DNA from: Epiperipatus broadwayi
Lineage: Eukaryota; Onychophora; Udeonychophora; Euonychophora; Peripatidae
Reading direction: 5' to 3'
Length of the DNA: 64,000 bases
NCBI GenBank assembly: GCA_028023455.1
Contig: JAQFVV010006449.1
Location: forward strand, 1,100,812-1,164,811
Shown: one piece after another, positions 12,790-25,926 of the stretch
Layout: each line of letters starts with the position of its first letter
How positions within the stretch are numbered: the stretch's first letter is position 1
The notes under the pieces: model-generated
Told to the model about the DNA's origin: nothing
The model's input: only the letters and a program-made list of their open reading frames with translations
The model's database searches: none
Program-made: the position numbers and the translations under genes

Positions 12790-13200
12790 TTCTAGTCTTG
12801 GATTTGATAGCAGTGCACCTAAAATGCTTGATATAATGCATCTCCAAAAGTAATAAACCAAACTAAAAACACAATCAATCCAAGATAATCCACTTTTATT
12901 CATTATACAAACCTAAATCCATTTCAGAATCTATACATTTTGGTAACTATTTTTGAACCACAGTCACTACAATCCTTTGACTAAGATTGGTATTAAATCA
13001 TCAAAACATTATATAACTTTTTTTCTTGCCCAAGTTATCAAAATAATAGCAACTTTCTTCATATAACAGGGCTCCAACATACCAACATTAGTAATAAATA
13101 CATGTGTATAGGCTTATACATCTTAATCCTTATATAATGCCTACTCATCCTGTAACCCTAACAGTGTGTCTAGCTTATGGCTGTCAACAGTAAAGCCTGG
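12790..13200. repeat. Old copy of a dispersed repeat also at 23.6-24.0 kb
   Basis: Segments such as GCAGTGCACCTAAAATG, CATTTTGGTAACT and GTATTAAATCATCAAA follow the same order as their counterparts at 23700-23960. A further part near 13120-13200 resembles the interior of the palindromic elements at 22.9 and 52.8 kb. The copy is strongly diverged, with no coding frame. Confidence 0.5.
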
Positions 13201-15239
13201 ATTTGAGAATACTTTTAACCCAAAGATGCTGATAGGTAAGATTATAAAAAAAGACATTAAATGAAAAAATGATCTGAATAGGTCACTATTGAAACAGTCA
13301 GCTTTGTCAATCATACTGTTTCACCTACTATATGCTATAGTAGTATTTCTATAAAAGTAATTAGCAACAAATTCTCATATATCAGGTTAATATTATATCC
13401 AAATTAGGCTAGGTTTAAATATAAAGGTATTAGTTATGTATGTGTGCATATATCTTAAGCCTACAAGATAAAAAAATGTATCTGTATATGTAAAAACCTA
13501 TGTATACATGCACATATATTTCTAGGAGTAAATAAATGAAAACTGTGTTGTATGTGTAACAAGAGACTACAAATATGTAGGAAGAAATAATGTTAACAGA
13601 TTTAAAACATTATAAATTTCTTTATTTAAAATATTTGTTCTAAAAAAAATTAGTATTTGAAAGTATTGTATATTTCTGCATATATTGCTAAATTAAATAT
13701 TCAAGTTACATATATAACCAGATGTTTTACATTTTATAGATTTGTTTTCGAAAAAAAAGTGATATTATAAAATTTAATCTTTCTGGCTGTAGTGTGACCT
13801 AATTACAAAACTAATAAGTTGTAGAATAAATTATCCTGAGTAATTAAAAAGAAATCATGAATAGCCAGCTGTAAAACTCAACTATAAGAAATAAAAACAG
13901 CATGATTATACAATTCTAGGAATACAGCAAGAAAATTAGCAAAAAAAATCTAAAAACTTACTATGACCGAGAAGAGGGGGGGTAAGATGATAATATAAAT
14001 CTCTGCAGCCATTTTGGAATTATTCAGACATTATTTCAGTCAACAACTTATGTTTTAAAATTGTTAATTATAATGCAATTTGAGTAGAAGGCATTTTTTC
14101 TTGCCTTTTTGACCCAGGAAGTCTACCATGGGAAGCAGCAAGAGGAGAAGTCAGTGGGATGGAGAAGATGCCCGTTGACTGAACCTTCAACATGGAACAA
14201 GTGCAAGCAGAGAAGAGCCTGGTAAAAACCTTCCTCTACTTAAAAATTAATAACTCAACTAAAATGTGATAATTTCTAAAGCTAGGAAAATGTAAACTCT
14301 ATGGCCATAGCAATAATGTAATTTTAAATCCACTACTAAATGTAATTTTGATTTCTTTTGTTTTCATCTTAAAATCTTGCCTAATTTAATTTAATAACTG
14401 ATTTGATTTTCATACTGAGTTAATATCTTATTTATTGATTTACGTAAACCATGTATTTATTAATTTATTTGTGGATTTGCTAAGTTATTTCCGATTGATC
14501 TAGTTCAACGTATTTACATTTCTGAGTTATTAAAAGTTAGTTAAAGCAATTGATTTTAAATTAATTATCATAAATTTTGTTATGTATAGTTTTAAATGAT
14601 TTATTCTAAAATGGTAATTAAGTTTCTAGATTATTTTACATACTTTAACTTTCTGATATGTGATTTTATATATTTTAAATAGAATAATAATATTTGTCTT
14701 GATTAATTCTTGACACTACTTAAATTTGGCTTGAACTGGGTCGATCGGATATAAACTAATTGTGTTGCAATTTTTTTTAAAACTATGCTAAAACAGCAAA
14801 ATTTTAGATTTCACTTACATGATATCTGCTGTTTAAACTGACATTTCTTTCTAAGTAAATCTATGCCAAGTTCTATGATTTTCCATTGTGTCGTGGTTTA
14901 TGCTGTATTTGTTCAAAGCAGGGTTTTACTATTGATTAAATGCTTAGTGAGGAGCCATTACAGCTTCACACCTAGAGATAATATAACGTCAAGGAACGCA
15001 AAAAAAAAACCATTTTGAAAGGAGTAAAAGATCTTATTTAACAGATAATTAAAAGCTTACAGCTGTTTTAAAATAGATTCACTTTCGAGATAATAGTTAA
15101 CTAATTTTAGCCGGAGTGATTGAAATACAGCATAAAGCTATAACTTTATATCTTGATGCTCAATAATGTTCTGTACTTCCTCCTAAAGTTATAAATTCCT
15201 ATATAGATAGCTTTACAAATTAGATTCCTAAGTTTTCCT

Positions 15240-15338
15240 AACCCTTTTCCCCCCTCCCCCCCTCTCACCCCCCCCCCCTTCCTTTTTTAAAAAAAATTTT
15301 AAATATATTGTTTTTTTTTTTTAATTTTTTGGTGGGGG

Positions 15339-15373
<35 letters not shown>

Positions 15374-15399
15374 AATTAAAACAAAAAAAAAAAAATTTC

Positions 15400-15461
<62 letters not shown>
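15240..15461. other. Homopolymer block, probable assembly or sequencing artefact
   Basis: C runs, then alternating long A and T runs, end in about 50 consecutive A. G+C-rich homopolymers next to A/T homopolymers with scattered single-base interruptions look more like low-quality read sequence or a poor join than biology. Continuity across this point should be treated with caution. Confidence 0.7.
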
Positions 15462-15464
<3 letters not shown>

Positions 15465-16199
15465 AATAGCGTAATTATAGATGCTACCTAATTAACTGAT
15501 ATACGGTAGTTTCAGGAAGGAAACTAGTGTTTAGCGTCATAAAATTTTATTATATAATGTGGTCAGCGGTGCGAGTGTGTTTTTAAAAAATGCTATGGCA
15601 TATATATATATGTTGCTGTGCATATTTTTAGTAGTCGTATATGAAAGGTTATGTCATTACTCTCTTAGTTCAGACAACTATCTCTTCCAGATGGAGATTG
15701 GCTATCCCATCCCATTCTGTGTCCTCGGAAATGGAGCATGAGACTCCTATAGTTTAATTAGTTGTTCGATTTCCAGACTAAAAAGGTCTCTTATCTTATT
15801 TCCACAGCAATAATTACAGTGAAAAGGGAACCGTTACTTGGTAAAAATCCCGTAAAAAGGCACTCTCAAGATGCAAAGGCTATATCAGACTTTATATTTT
15901 CTATATGCCATGGTATCTGAAGTCTGACTTCCAATCATTAGTTCATCCCGCCTTAATAATTGTATTTTCACTTTTGATCTGAATTTGAATCTAATTTTAT
16001 AGGCACATAAGTTATATAGAGAATATTAAGTATTCGCGCTTAATAAAATGTTATATTCTTTATCAATATGTATAATCACTTCTGCTAACTCTAGAGCGGA
16101 TCTAGACCCTGTTATATAGCATAAACTAGGCATAGATGGTCATGAGAAAATTAACCTCAATCTATAAAGTAATCTTAAGGCTCATGAAAATATAAATTT

Positions 16200-17020
16200 T
16201 ATATGTATAATTTCTTCATCACCTGCGAGTGATATCTATATGTAGCAAACTAAATTAAATGATTTGTAATCCAAACTACAATCACCTGTGCATGATTGGA
16301 ATTGCTATATAAACAGTAAAATCATCACCTATGAGTGATATATGTATCTGTAATAAATCTAGTAATGTAACTAACCAAAATAATTAATGTCACCTGTGAG
16401 TGATTTACATTGTCCCAAATGTATATGTAAATTAAAGGCATATGTAACTAGGCAAACCATAAATGATTATAACTCCAGTCATCACTTGTGTGGGAATCCC
16501 AAACTCAAATATAAAATTGTATCCCTAACTTAGTGACCTGCATGTGAGATAACCTATATAGCCACGTTATAATCATTATTTTCATTTATTAATTTTAATA
16601 TTTAGTCTTCATTAAATTAGTTTTGAATTTAACTTTTGTTTCATGTCTCAATGTTGCTCATTGGTAAGTCTTTATTGATTAGTTAATCATTAGTTAAGAA
16701 TCACAATCCATATTTTATAATTATGTTCTGCCACACACATCGTCTATATAGCTATACTAGTTAATAAGTCAATTTCTCATAGTCTTGTGCTTTACCGATG
16801 TGCTACTGTAGGCACATGATGAACAAAAATGCTGCTGTGGCTTCATATGTGTCATCCGCAAGGTGGTAAATCTTTGAGCATTAGTAAAAGAATTGGGGCT
16901 TTATCAGACAACGTGGTTGTATCACTCTATGCTGGTATGCCTTAGTATGATTTACTAAAGTTCTAGATTTTGTTGCACGAATGTACAGATTTGACTGTTA
17001 CTCTATGTTATGGGAAAACA
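16200..17020 (+). repeat. Dispersed repeat, copy A, with five to six small hairpins
   Basis: The 3' end (near 16960-17020, containing CGAATGTACAGATTTGACT) is clearly homologous to 33450-33500, in the same orientation. Between 16218 and 16404 are four short inverted repeats enclosing an 8-base loop of the form CCTRYGMR: ATCA-CCTGCGAG-TGAT (16218), CAATCA-CCTGTGCA-TGATTG (16279), ATCA-CCTATGAG-TGAT (16324) and GTCA-CCTGTGAG-TGAT (16389). Weaker ones lie near 16480 and 16533. A stem of ATGTGC/GCACAT around TACTGTAG is near 16798. No coding frame was seen. Confidence 0.5.
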
Positions 17021-17400
17021 TCAGAATTTTGTAGAATTTGATATGTTTATCATAAATACATATTTGTTTGTTGCTAGGTAAAAAATATCGAAATTTATTT
17101 ATTTATTTTGTGAAGTCTGTTTACCTTCACATTGCATATGATGATTTATGTCCTTGTTTTACTTACAGCTCATTTTTCAGTATTTCTGAAGTTCAGCTAT
17201 GATTTTTTAAAATATTTTTCGCTGTAAAATTAAATCAAAATAAAATAAAATCCAATTGATTGAGTTTTAGTCTTGAATGAGAAGTTTATACAGAAATGAA
17301 AAGTTAAGCAATTTCAAAAACTTCAACTAGATATAACAATAAAAATCGTCAGTATTCAAAAAAATAAGAATTTTAATGTTTAAGTAATATCATATTTAGT

Positions 17401-17685
17401 CTATAACCTTAAGACTATGCACTTAAATATGACTGTAGGGACCTCTATAAATCTTACCACAAGTTTAATGACTTTAAAAGACAAAAACAGTCTCTTATAT
17501 TACATTAATCAGTGAAGAAGTTAATATCTCCATGCTCTTAGATCAAAATTCTTTAGATTTATATATATAATTAGAAAATAGATCGAATATAAGAGACCCT
17601 CTTGTCTTTTAAAGTTGTTAATCTTGTGTTAAGATTTATAGAGGACCCTACTATCATATTTAGGCACATAGCCTTATGGTTATAG
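17401..17685. mobile_element. Foldback MITE
   Basis: Arms of about 105 bases (17401-17506 and 17580-17685) are imperfect reverse complements, starting CTATAACC and sharing CCTCTATAAATCTTA and CTTTAAAAGACAA. The 285-bp unit has no coding frame. No clear target duplication was found. Confidence 0.8.
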
Positions 17686-18507
17686 CCTTAATATATATGT
17701 AATGAGTATGCACTTTATAAATTATTAATTACAAATTTAAATATTTCTAAATCTAAGACCAGTTAAATTCTATTGCTCAGGAATTCATAAGGAATTTGAG
17801 GATAGAAATGGCTACAACTGGAATCATTCCAAGGATATTATTTTTCATTGTGTAACAGTATAATCCACAGAAATCTGTTCAAGGCTGAAACAGATTAAAT
17901 AATTTACATAACCAATGGGCAAACAAAACAATGAAACACTTGTGTAAAATAGTATGGATACCTAAAGAGTATTTTGAAATAAGTTGAGCATCAGACATAT
18001 TGTGGTACGATTAAATAGTACTCATGGCTTTAAAACTTTTTAAAGTATAAATAACAAGATTAAGATGTTTTGTTTTGTTTTTTTAACTGTGAATGGCAAA
18101 TCATGTAAATATAATCCTCATAAAAACAAAAATATTGGACATTACACTCAATAAATAATACTACTAGAATTATATTGGATACATAAGAGAAGTATCAAAA
18201 TTTTAGAAGAAAGTTAAAGAACATGATTATTAATAAAAATGGATTTTAATACAATATAATGAATAAGAAAGTCATAAAAAATGTTTACTCAAAGAAATAT
18301 ATTATAAAGAGTGAACCACTTAATATAAATATATTTTAATAATTTTATGGATAACATTTATAAATGCAATAAAAGTACTTCAAAAAAGAGATGTAACAAT
18401 CAACAGTTTTGGATTCATAACGCAGGCTGGAATAATGATAAAATTAAGAAAAATACTAGTATAGACACAGATAAATGAGTTTGTTTACTTGTACAAAAAA
18501 TCAACTA

Positions 18508-19413
18508 TACCTGGGTCTCATTTTATGTGGTAGATAGGTTCCTTAGAAAATTCACACAAAAGAAATCGCACAAAAATAGACTTAACTCACCTTGGAAAAT
18601 GGGGATAGGGGGTTGTTATTTTCAGAAATCGCATAAAAGCAAATCAAGAAGGAAAAATTACTTTAAAATTCGCATTAAAATAAATAAGGAAATAAAGTTT
18701 GACTAATAAAAAATTTCAAATATTTGAAAAAAAAAATACAAGACAAACTTTTTTTACTTTTTTTTTTTTAACTACAGTATTTAATTTTACATTTTTTCAT
18801 ATATATTTTAATAATTAGTGGTTGTTTGACTATTTGACAATATGCGTTCGTTTGGTAAATGTTAAGAAATCAGATTTGTCATGTGACATACAACTAGTGC
18901 CACTTCAGTCTTGACCTGTGTTAATGATTTTTTGTTTCTATATTTAAAAAATTAAATTGTAATCAAAACAAAAAGATTATAGATTATCATTAGAAAGTTT
19001 ATTTTTAGTTTATAAAATCTTCTTATTATTTATTTTAAAAATCTAAAAAATTATTTATTTCTGTTATAACTAACAAAATACATTTTAAAAGTTTAAAATT
19101 TTTGCCTATTTATTGCAATATTTGTATATGTAAATATAAATCTATTATTATTATTATTATTATTTACTCATTAGTATGAGTAGGTTATTACATAGAAGCT
19201 AATATTCTAAATGCAGCTTCAGGTCATATTCACGTTAGCTGCTATATATTTTTGAAGAAAAAAAAAGTATTTCAAGTCAAAATAAGTTATTAATAATTTA
19301 AATTTCTTGATATCTAATAAATATAGTGAAATATGAAAGATATTAAGAAGAAATACGAATCCCATAATTTCAAAATCGCATTAAAATAATCCGCATAAAA
19401 CGAGACCCAGGTG
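18508..19413. mobile_element. pogo/Tigger-like non-autonomous DNA transposon
   Basis: The ends form an inverted repeat: left TACCTGGGTCTCATTTTATG, right (complement) CACCTGGGTCTCGTTTTATG, each bordered by TA (18506-18507 and 19414-19415), the target used by Tc1/mariner-pogo elements. Subterminal AATCGCA and CGCATAAAA motifs recur on both sides, as in Tigger-type ends. The 906-bp interior is AT-rich and has no transposase frame. Confidence 0.8.
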
Positions 19414-19415
19414 TA

Positions 19416-21059
19416 CTTAATAAATGAAATGTTAGTGTAAAAGTTCATGAAACTTGGATATAACAAATAATAGTGCAACAGTTGAACAAGTACTTAACGT
19501 AACAGATTATTTAATATTTTAAATGTAACAGAAGTGAAAATAATAGAAAATGAGTACATGATGTAAAGTGTACAATTCAAATATTTAATGGTTTGAAAAC
19601 ATAAGTTAACTTTTATTTATATACTTAATAATTTTGTATACTGTTTGTTTTTGTTTTTTTAATGTTTTGAAATATAACAATGAAGATTCATAAAATTAGA
19701 AAACATTTGATTATAAAAATAAAAACATATTTTTAACATAAAAATACAAATTAAAGATAAGACGGCCGCTCTTATCTTTATAAAAGCTTCTATCCTGTGT
19801 CGTGGTTTCAGAGGTCCGCTATAAATTTCAAAGCACATTTGATACAGGTTATAGCTTGTCTTAAAAGTATTTACATTACGTTATAGTATTGGGTAAAGTT
19901 TGTTGTTTTTTCTTCTTCAGAATTTTTAAACTTTTGACTTTTTTTATAATTTTTATGACATTAAATTAGTTTAAAAAATCAATCATTTCAGTCTTTGATT
20001 TACATAATTTAAATTATTTATAGTTAAAAGAATTTATAGTTAAGAGAATTATAAAAAAATATTTAAATAGAAATATACTTCGTTGAGAAATATGCAAATA
20101 CATTAGACTGCATTATAGAACTGAACAAATTACGATATTAGATCATTTACTAAGTTAATTGTTTTTAAAATATTTATGAGTAGTTTATACAAACTGTATG
20201 ATGAATATAATAAAAAAGGTTATCATTTATATTTCAAAAGTAATATCTTGTCCATATTAATAAAAATCGTATGGTACCACTAGTTTGTGAATATAGTCTG
20301 TTTAAGCATGAACATTTGTCGAATTTTGGAACAAAGTTTATTTATAGACTAAGGTAGATAATAAATCAGACATGATTTATGCTGTTAAAAGTGCATTTGA
20401 CACCCATCAAAAATGTGAAGTTGTAGTTAATCAAAAAGTTAGAACGGTTGCTTCACTGAGAAATATTATAAAAACTAATGAAATAATTCATATATAAAGA
20501 TTAATGCAGAAGCTTAGGTTTAATCTTTAAATACATATCATACAAAATAATATTACATTTTGTTAACTTGGATGCTTTTCAGATGGCAGTTAAATGTGAA
20601 ATCTCAAAGATTGACATTTATTTATAATGTTTTACATATGTGAATCAAAAACTATATGACCCAGTTTCTTTAAGAATATTACATAAGTATGTATCCATCT
20701 AGGGTCATTGAGGCAAACGTGCTACATCCAAATATTAACTATCTTAAATAAGAAGTTCCATTTCAGTCGATGACTGACAACAGAGGTGCATTTGTAAATA
20801 GTGCCGCAAATGACACTGGTAAAATACTTCATACACTTTCTTCAATCGTTGGAAATTGTTGATATTATCTAACAATTAAGAGTTAGAAAATATTATATTA
20901 TGTTATTAGGTGATGTAAACCAATTATGTTATTCAATTGTTAAACAAGACCGGAAGAATTGATGAAAGAGATTCAATTTATTTACTATTTTATCATTATT
21001 AATTTAAACTATTATCAATCTACTGCAGAAAAAGATTCTTCCAAGTTCAATCTAGTTTA
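19416..21059. other. Intron sequence without recognised features
   Basis: AT-rich; no domain-bearing frame or repeat structure identified. Confidence 0.5.
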
Positions 21060-22000
21060 GTTGATACGTGGCTTTTGTTTTGATATCCCACAGAAATTTA
21101 TTTTAGTCATCCAAATCACCTGATCTTTTTATAAGGTACTTACACTCTCTTGAGATCCAATTTAGCATTTCAACTAACTAACCTTTTTCAGCTCTTCTAT
21201 TAATTTGTCCAGTCCAGCAACATTTCAATCTTTTAATTTTTAAGGATGTTATATATAATTCATTGTTTCCTCATATTTTTTCCACACTTCATTTAATGGT
21301 TTTTTGTTAAGTTTCTAAGTCTAGATACATTAGCAAGAATCGGTAACACATATCTATTAAAAACCTTACTTTTCCCATACATAAACACATTTTATTTTAT
21401 TTTTTATTAAATTATATTTAAAATAATCACTGCCATCTAAATTTAATTCTATCATTAAAATCATTTATCATATCTTCATTCATATAAATAATCTCAACAT
21501 AGTATTTGTAGTTCATATTTTCCTAATTTATGAATATTGATCTCTATTTTTTTCATCTTGTAAAAGTCATTTAACCTTTTCATTAGGTTTAGACCTAGTT
21601 TTTTTTACTTTTATATCATAGTTTTTGCAACATTTCCTGAAGTTTTGACACATTTATTGCAAATATAACAATAACAACTGCACAATCTAAATAAATAAAT
21701 TAATTTTTATTTATATTTAGTCCTCCACTTTCCATTTTGATTCACAAAACACCTCTTGTAAATTTGCTTCAACCAGATTGGAGATATCAAATTGTGTTGT
21801 AATACATTTTATTAGTTGTAATTATTTTAACATACCATTTAATTTAGTCACTGCTGTTTGCATTTCATAAATATTATTCGAAATATGAGAATATCCTAGG
21901 ATTTTATCTTGAAGGTCTGTGGTGTTAATTACTGTAGAAATACTTATGAAGTCAAAAGACATTATAATTTACAAATCTGAAAAATAATGACAATTCTTAT
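21060..22000 (-). pseudogene. RTE-like LINE remnant, RT to C-terminus
   Basis: Read on the minus strand, fragments in shifting frames follow the order of an RTE-type reverse transcriptase. Near 21640-21740 is a block resembling the region just after the catalytic Asp pair (KLQEMLQKL...KSKK). Near 21420-21500 is NDFNDRIKF. Near 21180-21240 is KIKRLKCCWTGQINRR, then EMLNWISRECK, the same C-terminal block seen at 9262-9620. Many stops and frameshifts mark an old, inactive copy. It reads antisense to the protease. Confidence 0.75.
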
Positions 22001-22911
22001 TCGGTGATATTTGTGCAACTTCAAATACTACATAAATGTACATTTTGGTGCTATAATCACATTTAATTTCGTCATGGTCTTTTGATTGCTTTGATTCCAA
22101 ATAATCTTGATAAAGTTTTGCATAGAACTGTTAATACATTGTACAGGCTTAACATCTGTGAACTCGGACTTTCACACAACCCACAACTCTCAGTGCCATC
22201 TTATATTGCTGACTCACCAAAAACTGACATTTGTAATTTATAGCATAACATTTATCACATTGCTTAAACATCACTATTACTATTGTCTTCTTATTATTAT
22301 TTGGCACATCCTTATGTGTTAAATATTTGGTATTTAGTTTTGCTAACATTTTTTGTCTATTTTTCTCTTTTGTTTTTTGAAGTGTTACTAATAAATTCAT
22401 CATTTTCTGAAACTTTATTCTTCTCCATAGATTTAATTGGTGTCTTACTTCTTAATTTAAAATTCTTGGCAACTAAGAAGTTGTGGAGTTTTTAATTAAT
22501 TATCATTCTTTATAAATACACACGATTCATTAAGCCATCTCTTTATTTAATAAGAATGCTTTTTTTTCCTTATGGCTGAAATAACTTTTTTTTCCAATGA
22601 CAAGATGTTTGATACTTTTGCAACTTTTAACCTTTTCTATATCTTACCTTCCCACTTTACAATTTACATTTTATTTCATTATTAATATCTTATTTTTGTG
22701 CTGTTTTACAAAACTATAGCTATTTGAATCTTTTTAATGGATCCGTTTTAAATACATTCAAATACCTTTTTCAATACTGTTTTGTATATTGTTATTCGTA
22801 TTATGGTATCAATCATGGTATTATGTCAGTTAAGTTTGAAATATCTTAAAAGTAAAAGAACGTGTAAAAATAGTAGCAAATTGTAATTCAAAATAATTTA
22901 CATTTTTACTA

Positions 22912-23139
22912 AGGCAAAACTCTCCATACAGTAGTGCCACCCTGTGTCAACCAGCATAATCAATGGATGCCAGTGCTCTCAGATCCAAAGCTCCTCACTG
23001 ATGAAGGCCACAAGCCACAAACTAGTTGGGGATATTGTATGAGTAGACATTAGATAGGGATTTTATGCACAAGCTTTCTGGCATCCATTGATTACTCTGT
23101 TTGGCACAGGGTGGCTCTACTGTATGGAGAGTTTTGCCT
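22912..23139. mobile_element. Palindromic MITE, family P, copy 1
   Basis: Two 62-base arms (22912-22973 and 23078-23139) are near-perfect inverted repeats beginning AGGCAAAACTCTCCATACAG and ending at GGATGCCAG. The 228-bp unit is non-coding. Copies occur at 23571, 23930 and 52760. Confidence 0.85.
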
Positions 23140-23570
23140 TGTTTAATAACAATTTATGTGCTAGTATAAGACATGGTGGTCATGTGATGTTTAGTGGTTT
23201 AAATTTAAAAATATTATCTGTTTTATTATCTAGTTTTAACATTTTCTCTGTAATTGAATATTATTCCCAGTGTTAAATCTTTAAGAGCATTATGATTTGG
23301 AATACATATTTTCTGTTAGTAAATATAATCCACTTTTGTTATAGCTTTACTGGAATTTTCATATCCATTTCCATTTAATGTTTTTAGTAAAGAATTTACA
23401 ATATACATATTTTATTATATATTTCTTTTAAATTTCATACACTGGGTCCTCATTAATCTACTCACAGTCAGCACCTATATTAATATTATCTTCATTTTTA
23501 AATAAATTTCCAATGCTAGGCTTCAAATTTTCTATGATAACTTAAGAATATTGCCTTGTTAAACCGGCAA

Positions 23571-23730
23571 AATTCTCCTTAAAATAGTGCCACTCAGTGC
23601 AAGCCTGAGTAATCAATGGATATCAGAAGGCTTGTGCATAAAATCCCTATCTAGTGCTTACTCATCCAAAGTCCCAGAATGGTTTTTAACTTGAGGAGCC
23701 TTGGATATGAGAGCAATGCACCTAGATATT
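23571..23730. mobile_element. Family P MITE, copy 2 (partial)
   Basis: One arm (GGCAAAATTCTCCTTAAAAT onward) and the interior, in the opposite sense to copy 1 (CTTGTGCATAAAATCCCTAT), are present; the second arm is missing. It runs into the dispersed repeat shared with 12790-13020. Confidence 0.75.
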
Positions 23731-23929
23731 AGGATCTAATGCAACCCTTCAGCAGCCATCTTTTATCTCTGTTTAACTACAAAACTATGAGAATAAAATT
23801 GAAAACATAATAATACTGCCAATCAATGCTCATTAGCCTATATAGTAATATAATCTAAACCCAGTTTAGTACCCATACATTTTGGTGACTTTGGTTCTTC
23901 AATATTCACAGCCACCACTATCCTATTAG

Positions 23930-24150
23930 GCAGGATTGTATTAAACCACTAAATATCACATGATCATCATTTCTTATTCTTGATAATATCTGTTATTAAA
24001 ACAGGCAAAACTCTCCTTACAGTAGTGCCACTCAGTGAATAGTCTGGCTTGCACAGTAAGGAGAGTTTTTTCTGTTTTAATAACAATTATGAACAAGCAT
24101 AAGAAATAGTGATCATGGGAGGAATATTGTCTTGTCTGATTAAAAACATT
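23930..24150. mobile_element. Family P MITE, copy 3 with extended arms
   Basis: A palindrome centred near 24040 includes the CAGGCAAAACTCTCC end and extends outward through GTTATTAAAACAG to a CATGATCA segment on both sides. The outer part of the arm is also present to the left of the 52760 copy, so the full element may be larger than the 62-bp arms. Confidence 0.7.
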
Positions 24151-25926
24151 TGTGCTTATATGATAAACAAAATAAGTTATAAATTTCATAACTTGTTCTT
24201 AGCTTGCATTTTATGATCACTAGATGGAACTTTACCAATAGCTCCTACTAAGCTTTTGTTTACATAAATGCTGAAATAGAATTCATTATCTCTTTCATTA
24301 TCTCCAACTTTTAGGCTCTGGTTTTGAGCTAGTTGGCTCACCTCAGTAAAGGGTAGGAAGACCAGAAACTAGATCTAAATACTAACCCTATGATCAGCAT
24401 TTATAAAATAAGTTTCTGTCAGTTTGAAAGCATGAATTTTTCAGATACACAAATATCTTCAAATCCAGCTAAACAAACTAGACAACCTTTGGGGTCTGAA
24501 ATGAGTTCAGTTTCACCATATAGTAAAACCCTCTGCAATATATATCATTGCAAAAACCTTCAAGGGTACATTTATGATAAACAAAACAAGTTATAAATTT
24601 CATAACTTGCTCTTAGCTTGCATTTTATGATCACTAGATGGAGCTTTATCAATAGTTTCTAACAAGCTTTTGTTTACATAAACACTGAGAGGGATAGAAT
24701 TCAATATCTCTTTTATTGTCTCCAACCTTTAGACCATGGTTTCGAGCTAGTTGGCTCACCTCAGTAAAGGGTAGGATGACCGGAAACTAGATCTAAATAC
24801 TAACCCTATAAACAGCATTTATGAAACATGTTTCTGAAACATATTTATGTCAGTTTGAAAGTATGAATTTTTCAGACATGTAAATATCTTCAAATCCAGC
24901 CAAACAAACTAGAGAGCCATACAAATCTGAAATCAGTTCAGTTTCACCATATAGTAAAAGCCTCTGCAATATATATCATTGCAAAAACCTTCAAGGGCAA
25001 ATTTATGATAAACAAAACAAGTTAAAATTTTGTAACTTGCTTTTAGCTTGCATTTTACGATCACTAGATGGAGCTTTACCAATAGCTCCTAACAAGCTTT
25101 TGATTACCTAAACACTAAGAGAGATAGAATTCAATATCTCTTTCATTGTCTCCAACTTTAGACTATGTTTTTGAGCTAGTTGGCTCACCCAGCAAAGGGC
25201 AGGAAAACCAAAAACTAGATTTAAATACTAACCCTACAATCAGCATTTATGAAACATGTTTCTGGCACTTTAAAAGCATGAACATCTTCAAAATCCAGCT
25301 AAATAAACTAGACAGCCATATGGGTCTGAAATAAGTTCAGTTTCACCATATAGTAAAAGCCTGTGTTAAAATATCATTGCAAAAACCTTCAAGAGTACAT
25401 TTATGATAAATAAAACAAGATATAAATTTCATTACTTGCTCTTAGATTGCATTTTATGATCACTAGATGGAGCTTTGCCAGTAGCTCCTCACAAGCTTTT
25501 GTTTACATAAATGCTGAGAGAGGTAGAATTTGATATCTTTTTCATTGTCTCCAACCTTTAGACCATGGTTTTGAGGTAATTGTAATTGGCTCACCTCAGT
25601 GAAGGGTAGAAAGACCAGAAACAAGATCTAAATACCCTATGATCAGCATTTAGGAAACTTGTTTCTGTCAGTTTGAAAGCATGAATTTTTCATATATGTA
25701 AATATCTTCAAATCCAGCTAAACTAACTGGACAGCCATATGGGTCTTAAATCAGTTCAGTTTCACTATATAGTAAAAGCCTCTGCAATATATATCATTGC
25801 AAAAACCTTCAAGGGTACATTTACATTAAATGAAACAAGTTATAAATTTCATAACATGTTTTTAGCTTGCAATTTATGATCACTAGATGGAGCTTTACCA
25901 ATAGCTTCTAACAAGCTTTACTGAGA
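24150..25926. repeat. Tandem array of a ~416-bp unit, four-plus copies
   Basis: Landmarks such as AAACAAAACAAGTTATAAAT recur near 24163, 24578, 25011, 25406 and 25826, giving unit lengths of about 415, 433, 395 and 420 bp. Each unit also has GAGCTAGTTGGCTCACC and GATCACTAGATGGAGC. Units differ by substitutions and small indels, so the array is not brand new. The last unit is cut off where the Penelope-like remnant begins, and a short part of that remnant matches the array inverted (GAGCCAACCAGCTTGAAACC). Confidence 0.9.

Noticed and set aside
22149-22403. Cys-containing 84-residue minus-strand ORF as a zinc-finger protein
   Set aside because: It adjoins the decayed RTE-like LINE on the same strand, and the Cys spacing does not fit a standard finger. 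Possibly part of the LINE, but not supportable.
24150-25926. CRISPR or multi-copy gene array
   Set aside because: 416-bp units without spacers or a shared open frame; a tandem repeat.
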